A DNA stretch of 64,000 bases, taken from the NCBI RefSeq assembly GCF_009363095.1, contig NZ_CP045295.1:2604001-2668000 (forward strand), given 5' to 3'. Below are positions 43,135 to 50,417 of the stretch, piece after piece. Under the pieces are notes generated by a model. The model saw only the letters and a program-made list of their open reading frames with translations, was not told where the DNA came from and did not search any database. Within the stretch, counting starts at the first letter, position 1. Each line of letters begins with the position of its first letter. The stretch comes from Paenibacillus cellulositrophicus (GTDB lineage Bacteria > Bacillota > Bacilli > Paenibacillales > Paenibacillaceae). A program made the translations under genes and the position numbers.

Positions 43135-43461
43135 TTAATCTTTTCTGCATAATCCAATTAAACAAGTAATGGTACCTATCAAAATGACTATGAAGCTTAA
43201 GCTTGGAAATCTAAATTTAAAATCTACAATTAAATTAAAGACTAATCCAAGTAATATAAGTTCTCCACCTATTAGCATGATCTTTTTTCCATCTAGATTA
43301 TGACGGAAAAATAAAACTGCAATAATAAATCCAACTATAATGGTCACAATCAATAAAATACTTATGAATTCAAATCCAGTTTCTGTTAATTGGAAAATAC
43401 GATAAAAGGAATCCGTTTCCCACCCTGCTACTGACGATATTATCGTGGTTGCAGCGTTCAT
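43135..43461 (-). CDS. Small membrane protein of unknown function
   Basis: About 108 residues with four predicted membrane segments (around ISILLIVTIIVGFIIAVLFF, IMLIGGELILLGLVFNLIV and FIVILIGTITCLIGL). The frame is open up to 43509, but that part overlaps a strong terminator stem (43493-43535), so I place the start at the ATG at 43461; no good ribosome site is seen, which lowers confidence. Function unknown. Confidence 0.5.
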   Translation of the reverse strand: MNAATTIISSVAGWETDSFYRIFQLTETGFEFISILLIVTIIVGFIIAVLFFRHNLDGKKIMLIGGELILLGLVFNLIVDFKFRFPSLSFIVILIGTITCLIGLCRKD

Positions 43462-43492
43462 CGTTGCTTCGTTGACGTATATCGACAGAAAA

Positions 43493-43535
43493 AAGAAGTA
43501 ACCCGCCACAGGTTGACGGCCTGACGGGTTACTTC
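43493..43535 (-). terminator. Terminator of the dmpFG-cupin-SDR-MEKHLA operon
   Basis: AAGAAGTAACCCG and CGGGTTACTTCTT form a perfect 13-bp stem, and the minus-strand reading continues into TTTTTTCTG. It lies 270 bp past the MEKHLA stop and ahead of the small membrane protein gene. Confidence 0.8.
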
Positions 43536-43808
43536 TTGTTCAGTTACACCTGAGGAGATGATTCCACCACAAATGCTGTATTGGGGAGCAGTTGGCCGCT
43601 GCTCCTTATTTATTGTTATCTTAGCTTATGGAGAAATATACCTCAAGTTACTTCTGCAGCTTAGCCTCAAGATCAGCCTTTTGCTTGGCTTCTCCTAAAA
43701 TCATGTGAAGCGTTTACGTATAATTACCCGTTTTTCCCAACTATGATTTCGAGAGGGGCGCTAGTTTAAAAGCATGTCTGTCTCGTATCCTTGGATCAAA
43801 ACGCATCC
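43510..43808. other. Intergenic stretch with second hairpin
   Basis: No supportable gene. GGAGCAG/CTGCTCC at 43582-43603 forms another stem. A short frame on the minus strand (MILGEAKQKADLEAKLQK) near 43650-43710 may be a tail fragment of a lost gene; it has no ribosome site. Confidence 0.35.
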
Positions 43809-44270
43809 TCAAACGTAACGAAACTCTCGGAATGCAGCGGCCTGCCCGTGAATCTTTCCGGTTTCGTCCGTCAAATTCCATACGGTTGCCTCCAAGATGT
43901 GAAACCTCCGGCCTGTGCTGGATATGCGGATTCCCGTGTAGTTATCGATATAACCTTGTTCGCCTACCGTTCTTAGAAAAACCGATCGCGCCTCCCGTTC
44001 CATCGGTTCCGCGGTGAGTCTTGACGGCGTGCTCGTGAACTTGTCCCAATCCATTGCCCATAGCTCCAGCGCCGCCCGATTGCCGAAGTTCAGGACCGGG
44101 TCGGTCTCTGTTCCGTGGGAAAGCACCACACAGGGTGCGTTAAATAATTGTTCGAACGGGTTGCTGTCTGAGGCTGGCTCACCCAGAAGCGATTTTCCGG
44201 TCAATCTTTGATAGCTCTCCATGATCAATCTTGCATGCTCGTTAGTGGCTCCTATCCCACTGTAACGCAT
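43809..44270 (-). CDS. MEKHLA (PAS-like) domain protein
   Basis: A 153-residue single-domain protein. The diagnostic stretch FNAPCVVLSHGTETDPVLNF, GNRAALELWAMDWDKF and TSTPSRLTAEPMERE matches the MEKHLA domain, a PAS-like sensor fold first named in plant HD-ZIP III proteins. Free-standing bacterial copies are of unknown function and may bind a small ligand. I place the start at ATG 44270 because AGGGGG lies 10 bases before it. It is the last gene of the dmpFG operon. Confidence 0.85.
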   Translation of the reverse strand: MRYSGIGATNEHARLIMESYQRLTGKSLLGEPASDSNPFEQLFNAPCVVLSHGTETDPVLNFGNRAALELWAMDWDKFTSTPSRLTAEPMEREARSVFLRTVGEQGYIDNYTGIRISSTGRRFHILEATVWNLTDETGKIHGQAAAFREFRYV

Positions 44271-44327
44271 AACTGCAAATCCCCCTTCTGGCCGTCTCAT
44301 GATCATATTATCGGTATTTATTTCTCT

Positions 44328-45110
44328 TTACAAAGAAGGGGCCGAACCGCCATCGATATTAATCGATGTTCCGGTTACATAGGACGCCGCTTCGGATGCG
44401 AGGAATACGATGACTTTCGCCGCCTCGTCCGTGTTTCCGATCCGGCCGAGCGGGATGTCATGTTCCGGCTCCCGCGCGTACTCTTCCCACGTCAGATCCG
44501 GTTTGTCCCGTTTCCACCGGTCCTCCAGCTGCCCGCTTCGGATCAAACCGATGCATACGGTGTTTACCCGGATTTGATCGGGGGCCAGGTCGCGGCTCAT
44601 TGCCTTGGTCAAAGCCTGTCCGGCGGCACGGCTTACGGAACTCGGCATGGACGAGGCGGGCGGCGTCTTGGCCCAGGAAGTGGTGACGTTAATGATCGAG
44701 CCGCCGCCCGCTTGACGCAGATGCGGAACGGCAGCCCGCGACACACGGATCGCAGCAAACAGCTTTAAATCCAAATCGGACGCCCACTGCCGGTCGTCGA
44801 TCTGTTCGAATGGCTTAGCAGCGGCAGTTCCTGCGTTATTCACCAGAATGTCCAGCCGCCCGTAGTGCCGCACCACATCGGCAACTACTTTTTCGCAGTC
44901 CTCAGGTTTCGTCACGTCCACTTGGAACGTACACACTTCTGCGCCGCCATAACTCTTAATTCGAGCAGCCGCAGCCTCTAATTGTTTCTCGTTTCGTGCG
45001 CAAATCGCGACCTTGGCGCCTTCCGCCGCAAACGTAACTGCCGATTCAAGGCCGATCCCTTGACTCCCTCCGGTGACCAGCACAACTTTTCCTTTGAGTC
45101 CCAAATCCAT
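44328..45110 (-). CDS. SDR-family protein with altered catalytic site
   Basis: FabG-like short-chain dehydrogenase fold of 260 residues with an intact cofactor loop TGGSQGIGLE (13-22) and NNAG near 91. The catalytic YxxxK is replaced: where PYSVSKAA is expected the codons read SSVSRAA, so Tyr became Ser and Lys became Arg. The C-terminal GTSINIDGGSAPSL is standard. It may be a binding or regulatory SDR, or use a different mechanism. It lies 68 bp after the cupin gene in the dmpFG operon; its natural partner could be the 2-oxo acid or aldehyde pathway there. Confidence 0.85.
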   Translation of the reverse strand: MDLGLKGKVVLVTGGSQGIGLESAVTFAAEGAKVAICARNEKQLEAAAARIKSYGGAEVCTFQVDVTKPEDCEKVVADVVRHYGRLDILVNNAGTAAAKPFEQIDDRQWASDLDLKLFAAIRVSRAAVPHLRQAGGGSIINVTTSWAKTPPASSMPSSVSRAAGQALTKAMSRDLAPDQIRVNTVCIGLIRSGQLEDRWKRDKPDLTWEEYAREPEHDIPLGRIGNTDEAAKVIVFLASEAASYVTGTSINIDGGSAPSL

Positions 45111-45178
45111 CGTCTGATTGCTCCCTTGATTAATTTACAGGTCCTATTTTGGTTGAAGGCTCATTTCATTCGTTGTAC

Positions 45179-45502
45179 TCAAGACATATATTCCTCACGG
45201 GCTGGAGTGAAGATGTCCAAAGAAACGGTATCTTCAAGCGCATAAACACTGTGCTCCAGCCCCCCCGCGATCACAAAACTACCGCCGGCCTTCACCTCAT
45301 ATTCCATACCGTCGCAAATAACCTTTACTTTCCCTTCCAAAATGTAAAAGATTTGTTCATGATCATGGCTGTGCAGTGGAAATGTGGATCCTTCCGATAA
45401 CAGATGTTCTACAAGCATGAGCTTGTCATTATAAGCCAGCACTCTTCTTTCCACGCCTTCGAATGGATAGGTAACCACAATGTTCTCGCGTTCTGTCAAC
45501 AT
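45179..45502 (-). CDS. Small cupin protein
   Basis: Single-domain cupin of 107 residues. Cupin motif 1 is HSHDHEQIFYILEGKVKV (PLHSHDHEQ) and motif 2 is GGSFVIAGGLEHSVYAL. The three histidines and a glutamate can bind a metal. Its ATG overlaps the stop of dmpG (ATGTTGA), so it is coupled to it. Such proteins may be ring-cleavage dioxygenases, isomerases or decarboxylation helpers; which one cannot be told. Confidence 0.85.
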   Translation of the reverse strand: MLTERENIVVTYPFEGVERRVLAYNDKLMLVEHLLSEGSTFPLHSHDHEQIFYILEGKVKVICDGMEYEVKAGGSFVIAGGLEHSVYALEDTVSLDIFTPAREEYMS

Positions 45503-46521
45503 ATCTTATCAACCCTTTCTGCTTCGGATTCGGCGATTTCATGGACCACCTCAATGATGATATCTTCCTGCCCTGCAATCACTTTTCTTCTTCCTAACTC
45601 CATAAATACTTTATGGGGGTCTACATTATATTTTTTGGATAACTGCTCCACAGGCTTGGCAAAGCCGGAAAACACGCCGGCCAATCCGCTGACAACGCTT
45701 GTGGAATTGATCGTGGGCACTTTACCGATAATGGATTGCTCCGCAAGATTGGCTCCTTCCAAAAGCTTGGGCAAGTCGATATGGGTGGTATAGCCCATTT
45801 TGTTTAACACGGCGACCAATACTTCCAATTGGGTATTGCCGGCCCCGGCTCCGAATCCGCGAATCGTCGCATCCAATATGGTGGCCCCTGCCCGCAAAGC
45901 GGCAACCGAATTGGCTATCGCAAGGCCCAAGTTGTTGTGCGCATGGAACCCTACCGGAATATTTAATGCAGCGGTCAGGGCTTCAATCCGTTCCGTAACG
46001 TCGTTCGGCAAATAGACGCCGGCCGAATCCATAATGACAACTCCTTGTGCACCGTAGGATTGCATTTTTAATGCTTCCTGTGTCAGCAGTTCTACGGAAG
46101 CCATGTGGCTCATCATCAAGACGCCGTATGCTTCCCTTTGCCTGTCCAAAGCGTAGGCTATATGCCTCTCTGTGATATCCGCCTCGGTACAATGCGATGC
46201 AACCCTGACAACGTGCACACCCAAATCCAAAGCCGCTTTAAGGTCATTGATCGTGGCTACGCCCGGTATGACATGGATTCCTACCTTGGTATGGTGCAAG
46301 GTTTCCGACGCCAGCTTAAAAATTTCTTCATCCGGCACAAGGGATTCGCCCAGCTGCAGCGAAGACGCCCCGAGTCCGTTGCCGTGCCCGACTTCAATAA
46401 TGGGAATGCCCGCTGCTTCGGCGATGAGCATATAGCTGTGCATTTGTTCTTTGGTTAACCGATGACGTACGGCGTGAGAACCGTCTCTTAACGTGGGATC
46501 GCTGATAAGCACCGTCGACAA
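45496..46521 (-). CDS. dmpG: 4-hydroxy-2-oxovalerate aldolase
   Basis: Cytoplasmic aldolase that splits 4-hydroxy-2-oxoacids into pyruvate and an aldehyde at the end of meta-cleavage pathways. Motifs: SDPTLRDGSHAVRH (metal Asp and catalytic Arg), VGHGNGLG, MDSAGVYLP and the HAHNNLG metal pair. It also has the C-terminal helical domain that docks acetaldehyde dehydrogenase. Start: TTG at 46521, 4 bp past the dmpF stop, with AAAGGGGC upstream; length about 341 residues as in the family. The aldehyde is channelled to DmpF. Upstream pathway enzymes are not in the window. Confidence 0.93.
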   Translation of the reverse strand: MSTVLISDPTLRDGSHAVRHRLTKEQMHSYMLIAEAAGIPIIEVGHGNGLGASSLQLGESLVPDEEIFKLASETLHHTKVGIHVIPGVATINDLKAALDLGVHVVRVASHCTEADITERHIAYALDRQREAYGVLMMSHMASVELLTQEALKMQSYGAQGVVIMDSAGVYLPNDVTERIEALTAALNIPVGFHAHNNLGLAIANSVAALRAGATILDATIRGFGAGAGNTQLEVLVAVLNKMGYTTHIDLPKLLEGANLAEQSIIGKVPTINSTSVVSGLAGVFSGFAKPVEQLSKKYNVDPHKVFMELGRRKVIAGQEDIIIEVVHEIAESEAERVDKIC

Positions 46522-46525
46522 TGGT

Positions 46526-47413
46526 TTACGCCCCTTTCTCAATGCCTGCCGTCTTGTATGCGTACTCCTCTGCAGCAGCAATGGCTGCGCAGTTAATGAT
46601 ATCCAAATTTCCGGCATATTTAGGCAAGTAATCTCCAAGCCCTTGCACTTTAACCATGACTACGATTCTTCCATCTTCGATCGTGGGGGGAAGAACCAAT
46701 TGATAGCCCGGAACGTAAGATTGCATGTTGGTAATCGTTCTGTTCAACGTTTTTGTAAGTGCCTCCAGATCGGGCTCTTGAACCTTGGCATAGATGGTGG
46801 TCTGCATGTCGATGCAGGGCTCAGCGGGGTTTAAATTGATAATAGCTTTGGCACGGAGACACCGGGAGAACTTACGGATCGCTTCTTCCGTCGTTTCAAT
46901 ATATTCGTCAAGATTGGATCTCGTGGCCGGGCCTGCGCTCTTGGAAGCAATGCTCGAGACGACCTCAATATATTCTACGCGCTGATGGGTTTGTCCAATC
47001 GCGTACGCAACCGGTAAGGAAGCTTGTCCACCGCAAGTAACCATATTGACGTTATCAAGCACCAGGCATTCGCTTAAGTTTACGGCAGGCACGCACATTT
47101 CCCCTATTTTGGACGGCGTCATATCGATGACAAACTTCCCCAGCCTTTTAAAAATTTCCGCATGCCTTGCATGGTCAGAGGCCGAGGTTGCATCGAAAAC
47201 AATATCGTACATGTGAGCATTGTCGATCATGGCATCAATTTTCTTGTCCGAAACGTGAACTCCCAATTCTCTTGCTATCTTCATTCCGGGTGATTCCAGG
47301 TTTCTGCCGACAAACAGCGTACACTCCAGAATAGGCGATCTTACGGTTTTTTTTAGTAAATCGGTCCCTATATTGCCGCTGCCGATAATGGCAACCTTGA
47401 TCTTACCGTTCAT
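46526..47413 (-). CDS. dmpF: Acylating acetaldehyde dehydrogenase
   Basis: Converts acetaldehyde, NAD+ and CoA to acetyl-CoA, in complex with DmpG. Residues: Rossmann GSGNIGTDL (12-20), catalytic Cys in NMVTCGGQAS, SKSAGPATRSNLDEY and YLPKYAGNLDIINCAA; length 295 matches MhpF/DmpF/BphJ. GAGGAGGGC lies upstream of the ATG. First gene of the operon. Upstream within 540 bp are two tandem dyad elements and a cyclic-di-GMP-I riboswitch, which may regulate it. Confidence 0.94.
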   Translation of the reverse strand: MNGKIKVAIIGSGNIGTDLLKKTVRSPILECTLFVGRNLESPGMKIARELGVHVSDKKIDAMIDNAHMYDIVFDATSASDHARHAEIFKRLGKFVIDMTPSKIGEMCVPAVNLSECLVLDNVNMVTCGGQASLPVAYAIGQTHQRVEYIEVVSSIASKSAGPATRSNLDEYIETTEEAIRKFSRCLRAKAIINLNPAEPCIDMQTTIYAKVQEPDLEALTKTLNRTITNMQSYVPGYQLVLPPTIEDGRIVVMVKVQGLGDYLPKYAGNLDIINCAAIAAAEEYAYKTAGIEKGA

Positions 47414-47448
47414 TTAGAGCCCTCCTCAGCAAGTAAAACCGAATATAT

Positions 47449-47532
47449 AGAATGAACTAAAGAAATGAATGTTATATAGGCCATATTGGGCCGTTATAAC
47501 ATGAGATTCAATGCAAAACTTTAGTTCAATCT
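47449..47532. repeat. 84-bp dyad element, copy 1
   Basis: Outer inverted arms AGAATGAACTAAAG and CTTTAGTTCAATCT (13 of 14 pair), inner arms GTTATA/TATAAC and GGCC/GGCC. It could fold into one long nested stem as DNA or RNA. It ends 36 bp from the dmpF start. Confidence 0.8.
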
Positions 47533-47540
47533 GTCTATAC

Positions 47541-47624
47541 AGAATGAACTAAAGAAATGAATGTTATATAGGCCATATTGGGCCGTTATAACAGGAGGTT
47601 CAATGCAAAACTTTAGTTCAATCT
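47541..47624. repeat. 84-bp dyad element, copy 2
   Basis: Nearly identical to copy 1 (differences are near the ACATGAGATTC/ACAGGAGGTTC block) and in the same orientation at a 92-bp period. One outer end is found again, alone, at 23662-23685. Confidence 0.8.
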
Positions 47625-47827
47625 GTCTAGAAGACTGAATATTTCGACATTTTATTGAAGAGTGATGCTAATATACTCCTGTCATTCTGACTTATTCGTC
47701 TGGTAACAGGCCCTTCGTTATAAAGAACGACCGGGCTCAACTTATTCAAGGCGGCTTTTTGGGCAGCACAAAGAACCTCCCATCTGAACATTATTAAATA
47801 ATGAATAGACGGAGGCTCCCCGTCGTA

Positions 47828-47930
47828 TTCGGCAACTGGCTGGCATAGCGGTTGATTGGTACTGCAATCCGCGTTAGCCCCTGTAGCTTTGCGTCGCCGC
47901 CTTTCGGCGGGTTTGCTATTATCGTACGAA
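47828..47930 (-). ncRNA. Cyclic-di-GMP-I (GEMM) riboswitch
   Basis: The minus strand reads AGCAAACCCGCCGAAAGGCG, then GCGACGCAAAGCTACAGGGG, and ends GCTATGCCAGCCAGTTGCCG. These are the hallmark blocks of the GEMM aptamer: the AAACC tetraloop-receptor side, the GAAA loop, GACGCAAAGC and the CAGCC...TTGCCG closing arm. The first downstream gene on that strand is dmpF, about 415 bp away, so it may regulate the dmpFG operon; other or lost targets are possible. A hairpin GACGG/CCGTC just downstream could be the expression platform. Confidence 0.85.
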
Positions 47931-48065
47931 AATATTCAATTTCCATATAATGCAAATCTACACGAACTTTGTCGATTGTGGAATAGGACCTTTTTACTAA
48001 TTAAAGCGGTGTTGGGGTGGTCTTCTGAAGTGGTTCGGTCAGCGGCTATTGCTTAAACAAAAAAG

Positions 48066-48091
48066 AAGCCACCCTAATTGGTGACTTTGTG
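48066..48091 (-). terminator. Hairpin with T run on minus strand
   Basis: AAGCCACC and GGTGACTT pair with one mismatch; the minus-strand reading ends in TTCTTTTTT. It follows the short frame 48106-48195. Confidence 0.55.
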
Positions 48092-48105
48092 AGGAGATCC
48101 TATCG

Positions 48106-48195
48106 TTATTTCCGCTGCTTTCCATAGAAATAAACCATCATTGAAACCAGCGTGATGGTTACTAATACCTTGACTACATTAAAAATAGTGCTCAC
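48106..48195 (-). CDS. Possible small membrane peptide or gene-tail remnant
   Basis: A 29-residue frame with one hydrophobic helix (VSTIFNVVKVLVTITLVSMM, then VYFYGKQRK) starting at a GTG and followed at once by a terminator. The basic C-terminal end is typical of a membrane protein tail. No ribosome site is seen, and the frame is open upstream without a start, so it may be the tail of a truncated gene. Confidence 0.3.
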   Translation of the reverse strand: MSTIFNVVKVLVTITLVSMMVYFYGKQRK

Positions 48196-48219
48196 GCTCG
48201 AAAAATCAAAGACCGTTAA

Positions 48220-48438
48220 TTGCTTGCCCTCGGCAGAGCTCTGCGTAAAATCCGCAAAGAAAAAAAGCTCACTCAAGATGAGTTGAGCGTCTATTCCCGC
48301 GTCGACCGGTCTTATATTAGTGAGTTGGAGAACGGAGAAAAAGCGCCCTCTTTGCTGACGATTACAGCATTAGCAAGGGCGCTTCAGGTTAAGGCTTCGG
48401 TATTGGTTGAGAGCTACGAGAGAGAATTGGAGAAATAG
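48220..48438 (+). CDS. XRE-family helix-turn-helix protein, probably 5'-truncated
   Basis: Small 72-residue DNA-binding protein with a complete XRE fold: LGRALRKIRKEKKLTQDELSVYSRVDRSYISELENGEKAPSLLTITALARAL. A stop codon lies directly before the TTG at 48220 and no ribosome site is visible, so the natural start is probably lost or weak. Its 3' third matches the fragment at 6173-6268. Stands alone, convergent with the UDG-like gene. Confidence 0.6.
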   Translation: MLALGRALRKIRKEKKLTQDELSVYSRVDRSYISELENGEKAPSLLTITALARALQVKASVLVESYERELEK

Positions 48439-48462
48439 TCAAGCTGCTCTGTCTCTTCCGAT

Positions 48463-49146
48463 TCAGAGAATCTTCTGAATTTCTTTCATCAGGTAGGTAT
48501 AAGACATCGCTCTCGGAAAATAGGCGTTAGGGTGATGATAACGAATCAGGAAGGTCTGTGCGTCTTCCCACCAAATATAGTCCAGTCCGCCGGAAGTTTG
48601 CTTATGTTCGTATGTCCAAGAATTCGTATCTTTTAATACCTTTTGGACGCCATAGAAAATCACATCTCCACAGCATAGAACAATATGTGGATTCAAAATC
48701 CGGATTTGTTGAAGGAGGAGCGGCCCGGTCAACTGGATATGACGTTCAATATCCGTATGTACCGCCTGCGAACCACCCGCAATCTTCTTAACGTTGGCAA
48801 AATAGACCTGACGTAAGAACTGATCCGCCTCTCCCTTGATATCCGCATAACGATTTTCAACTTCGAAGAATTCAGGATACCCATGCAGAATCCCATACGT
48901 CCACCGAATGAGCGTTGGCCAGGTGCTGCTTTCCTTGAGATACCCCTCTTCTCTAACAAACTGCTGCAGATTCCAACCGGCATCTGAAGAGTTTACTTCT
49001 TTCAGCAATACCATCAGTTTGAGTTGAGAACCTGACCACGCTTCCTCGTCCACATGACCGTCTGGGATAAAAATTCCCTTTGCACACGCTTCGTGCATCT
49101 CCCACTGTTGAAATAGTTCGTCGAGCTGGCTGTTGATGTCCATCAT
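48463..49146 (-). CDS. Uracil-DNA-glycosylase-superfamily-like protein
   Basis: A 227-residue protein that I place, with moderate confidence, in the UDG-like fold. The core shows LMVLLKEVNSSDAGW in the position of the GxxPGxxE-type motif, VYFANVKKIAGG, ILNPHIVLCCGDVIFYGV and RYHHPNAYFPR in the position of the HPS motif. The classical catalytic residues are not obvious. It starts 29 bp after the stop of a NucS-like nuclease gene on the same strand, so the two form a unit with a probable DNA-repair or defence role. Confidence 0.5.
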   Translation of the reverse strand: MMDINSQLDELFQQWEMHEACAKGIFIPDGHVDEEAWSGSQLKLMVLLKEVNSSDAGWNLQQFVREEGYLKESSTWPTLIRWTYGILHGYPEFFEVENRYADIKGEADQFLRQVYFANVKKIAGGSQAVHTDIERHIQLTGPLLLQQIRILNPHIVLCCGDVIFYGVQKVLKDTNSWTYEHKQTSGGLDYIWWEDAQTFLIRYHHPNAYFPRAMSYTYLMKEIQKIL

Positions 49147-49175
49147 TCATACTTCCCTCTATGTTTTCAAATCTA

Positions 49176-50255
49176 TCATTCTTCTTCGAGTTGAAAATGT
49201 TCTGTGAGACGTTCAATCGTAAACTGGTTTCTCAACTTGCATGCAGAATTCTGGTTCGCAAACATGCCTTTCTCCCAAACTGCCTCCTGCTTAGAAACTG
49301 TCTTGATCCATTCCACGCGTACAACGTATTCGCACAAATCGGGATCATCGACATCCTTATCCATTTTGACATGTAAGTCCGTTTCCAGCAGCGGCACGCT
49401 TTCGCCATCGATCTCGACCTGAAAATCCTTGATCGGCACGACTTCATCTGTAACGATACCAACACCCACGTATCCCACTTTAGGAATACACACAAAAACT
49501 CTGGCACCTGGCTTCAGGAGGCTCAGCGTATTGCTGTACCACTTCCCTTGCCCTGCCGATATAAAGCCATATCTTCTACAATCCTCCCAGTTCCGGTGAA
49601 TGCCATCTCCTAAGGAAACATAATAATCTTTGCCGTTCCATGGTGCCTTCCCCGTTTTCCGGCTGTTCACACTCGATGACTTAGCCTCCAATTTATGGGG
49701 ATCAATGAGCCAATTTCTGGCCAGATATTCGTTATCTCCATCTTTAAAATAATGAAAAAAGACTGCATTTACCGGTACTGCAAAGCCCGTGAGATAGTCG
49801 ATAATTCTTTCCGTTGCCGGATCGAGCTCAGCAGAAACGATGATCAATTGATGAGATTCATTTAAAGCTTCTGGAAAGTCGGTCTGAAAATGACTCACAA
49901 AATCCTGCTCCAGCTGCCTGCCCGGATTTTTTTCGCTATAGATTTCGATGATTTCCGTGTAAGTTAACTGTTGAATCCACGAAGCATAATCCAGCGTTTG
50001 GGCCACAACTTCCCGTGGGGTTTTGTTACGCTTGAGCTCGATCACGACCAAATTTCCTTCGGAGTTCATGGCTAGGATATCAATGAATTTGCCAAACGCC
50101 GTCGTGATCTGTCTCCCTATCAGCATTAATGACGGATCGATAATACTAATATCATGAGTAATTACATCTTCAAGCTTACGCTCGGTCTCTATACTGGAAA
50201 AATGAATTCTTTCAACCGTTCCGTTAATTTTCCAAACTCCTAGTTCGATGGGCAT
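49176..50255 (-). CDS. NucS-like (DUF91) endonuclease-domain protein
   Basis: A 359-residue protein with an N-terminal PD-(D/E)xK nuclease module of the NucS/RecB type: IDILAMNSEGNLVVIELKR gives Asp59, Glu73 and Lys75, followed by Gln86 in VAQTLDYASW. The central part has a SWIM/PUA-like look (GKAPWNGKDYYVSLGDG, RYGFISAGQGKWYSNTLSLLKPGARVFV). In archaea and actinobacteria NucS cuts mismatched DNA; this relative is longer and its substrate unknown. AAAGGAG precedes the ATG. First gene of the pair with the UDG-like protein. Confidence 0.78.
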   Translation of the reverse strand: MPIELGVWKINGTVERIHFSSIETERKLEDVITHDISIIDPSLMLIGRQITTAFGKFIDILAMNSEGNLVVIELKRNKTPREVVAQTLDYASWIQQLTYTEIIEIYSEKNPGRQLEQDFVSHFQTDFPEALNESHQLIIVSAELDPATERIIDYLTGFAVPVNAVFFHYFKDGDNEYLARNWLIDPHKLEAKSSSVNSRKTGKAPWNGKDYYVSLGDGIHRNWEDCRRYGFISAGQGKWYSNTLSLLKPGARVFVCIPKVGYVGVGIVTDEVVPIKDFQVEIDGESVPLLETDLHVKMDKDVDDPDLCEYVVRVEWIKTVSKQEAVWEKGMFANQNSACKLRNQFTIERLTEHFQLEEE

Positions 50256-50417
50256 GGGAATGCTCCTTTCGTTTTGAATATTAGATAAAATTAGCTAGCA
50301 TATTTTTCGTCTAACACTACACTAAGTATGAGTTTTTACATATAATAGGAGTTGCTGACTCAATAAACTTTTGGGCAATTATACCTATTATAATACCAGA
50401 GAGGAACAATCTAAAGA

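Larger units (their letters stand above)
47414..48105. other. Leader region of the dmpFG operon
   Basis: About 690 bp without a protein gene. From right to left on the minus strand: a hairpin at 48066-48091 that ends a short upstream frame, a cyclic-di-GMP-I riboswitch (47828-47930), a hairpin GACGG/CCGTC (47806-47824), a hairpin with GCCC/GGGC arms (47709-47741), and two tandem 84-bp dyad elements (47449-47624) just before the dmpF ribosome site. Confidence 0.6.

Noticed and set aside
43493..43535. Hairpin considered as a riboswitch or leader of the small membrane protein gene
   Set aside because: It is a simple 13-bp stem with a T run, best explained as an intrinsic terminator of the upstream operon.
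47856..48056. Plus-strand open frame of 66 codons
   Set aside because: It overlaps the c-di-GMP-I riboswitch on the other strand and has no ribosome site.
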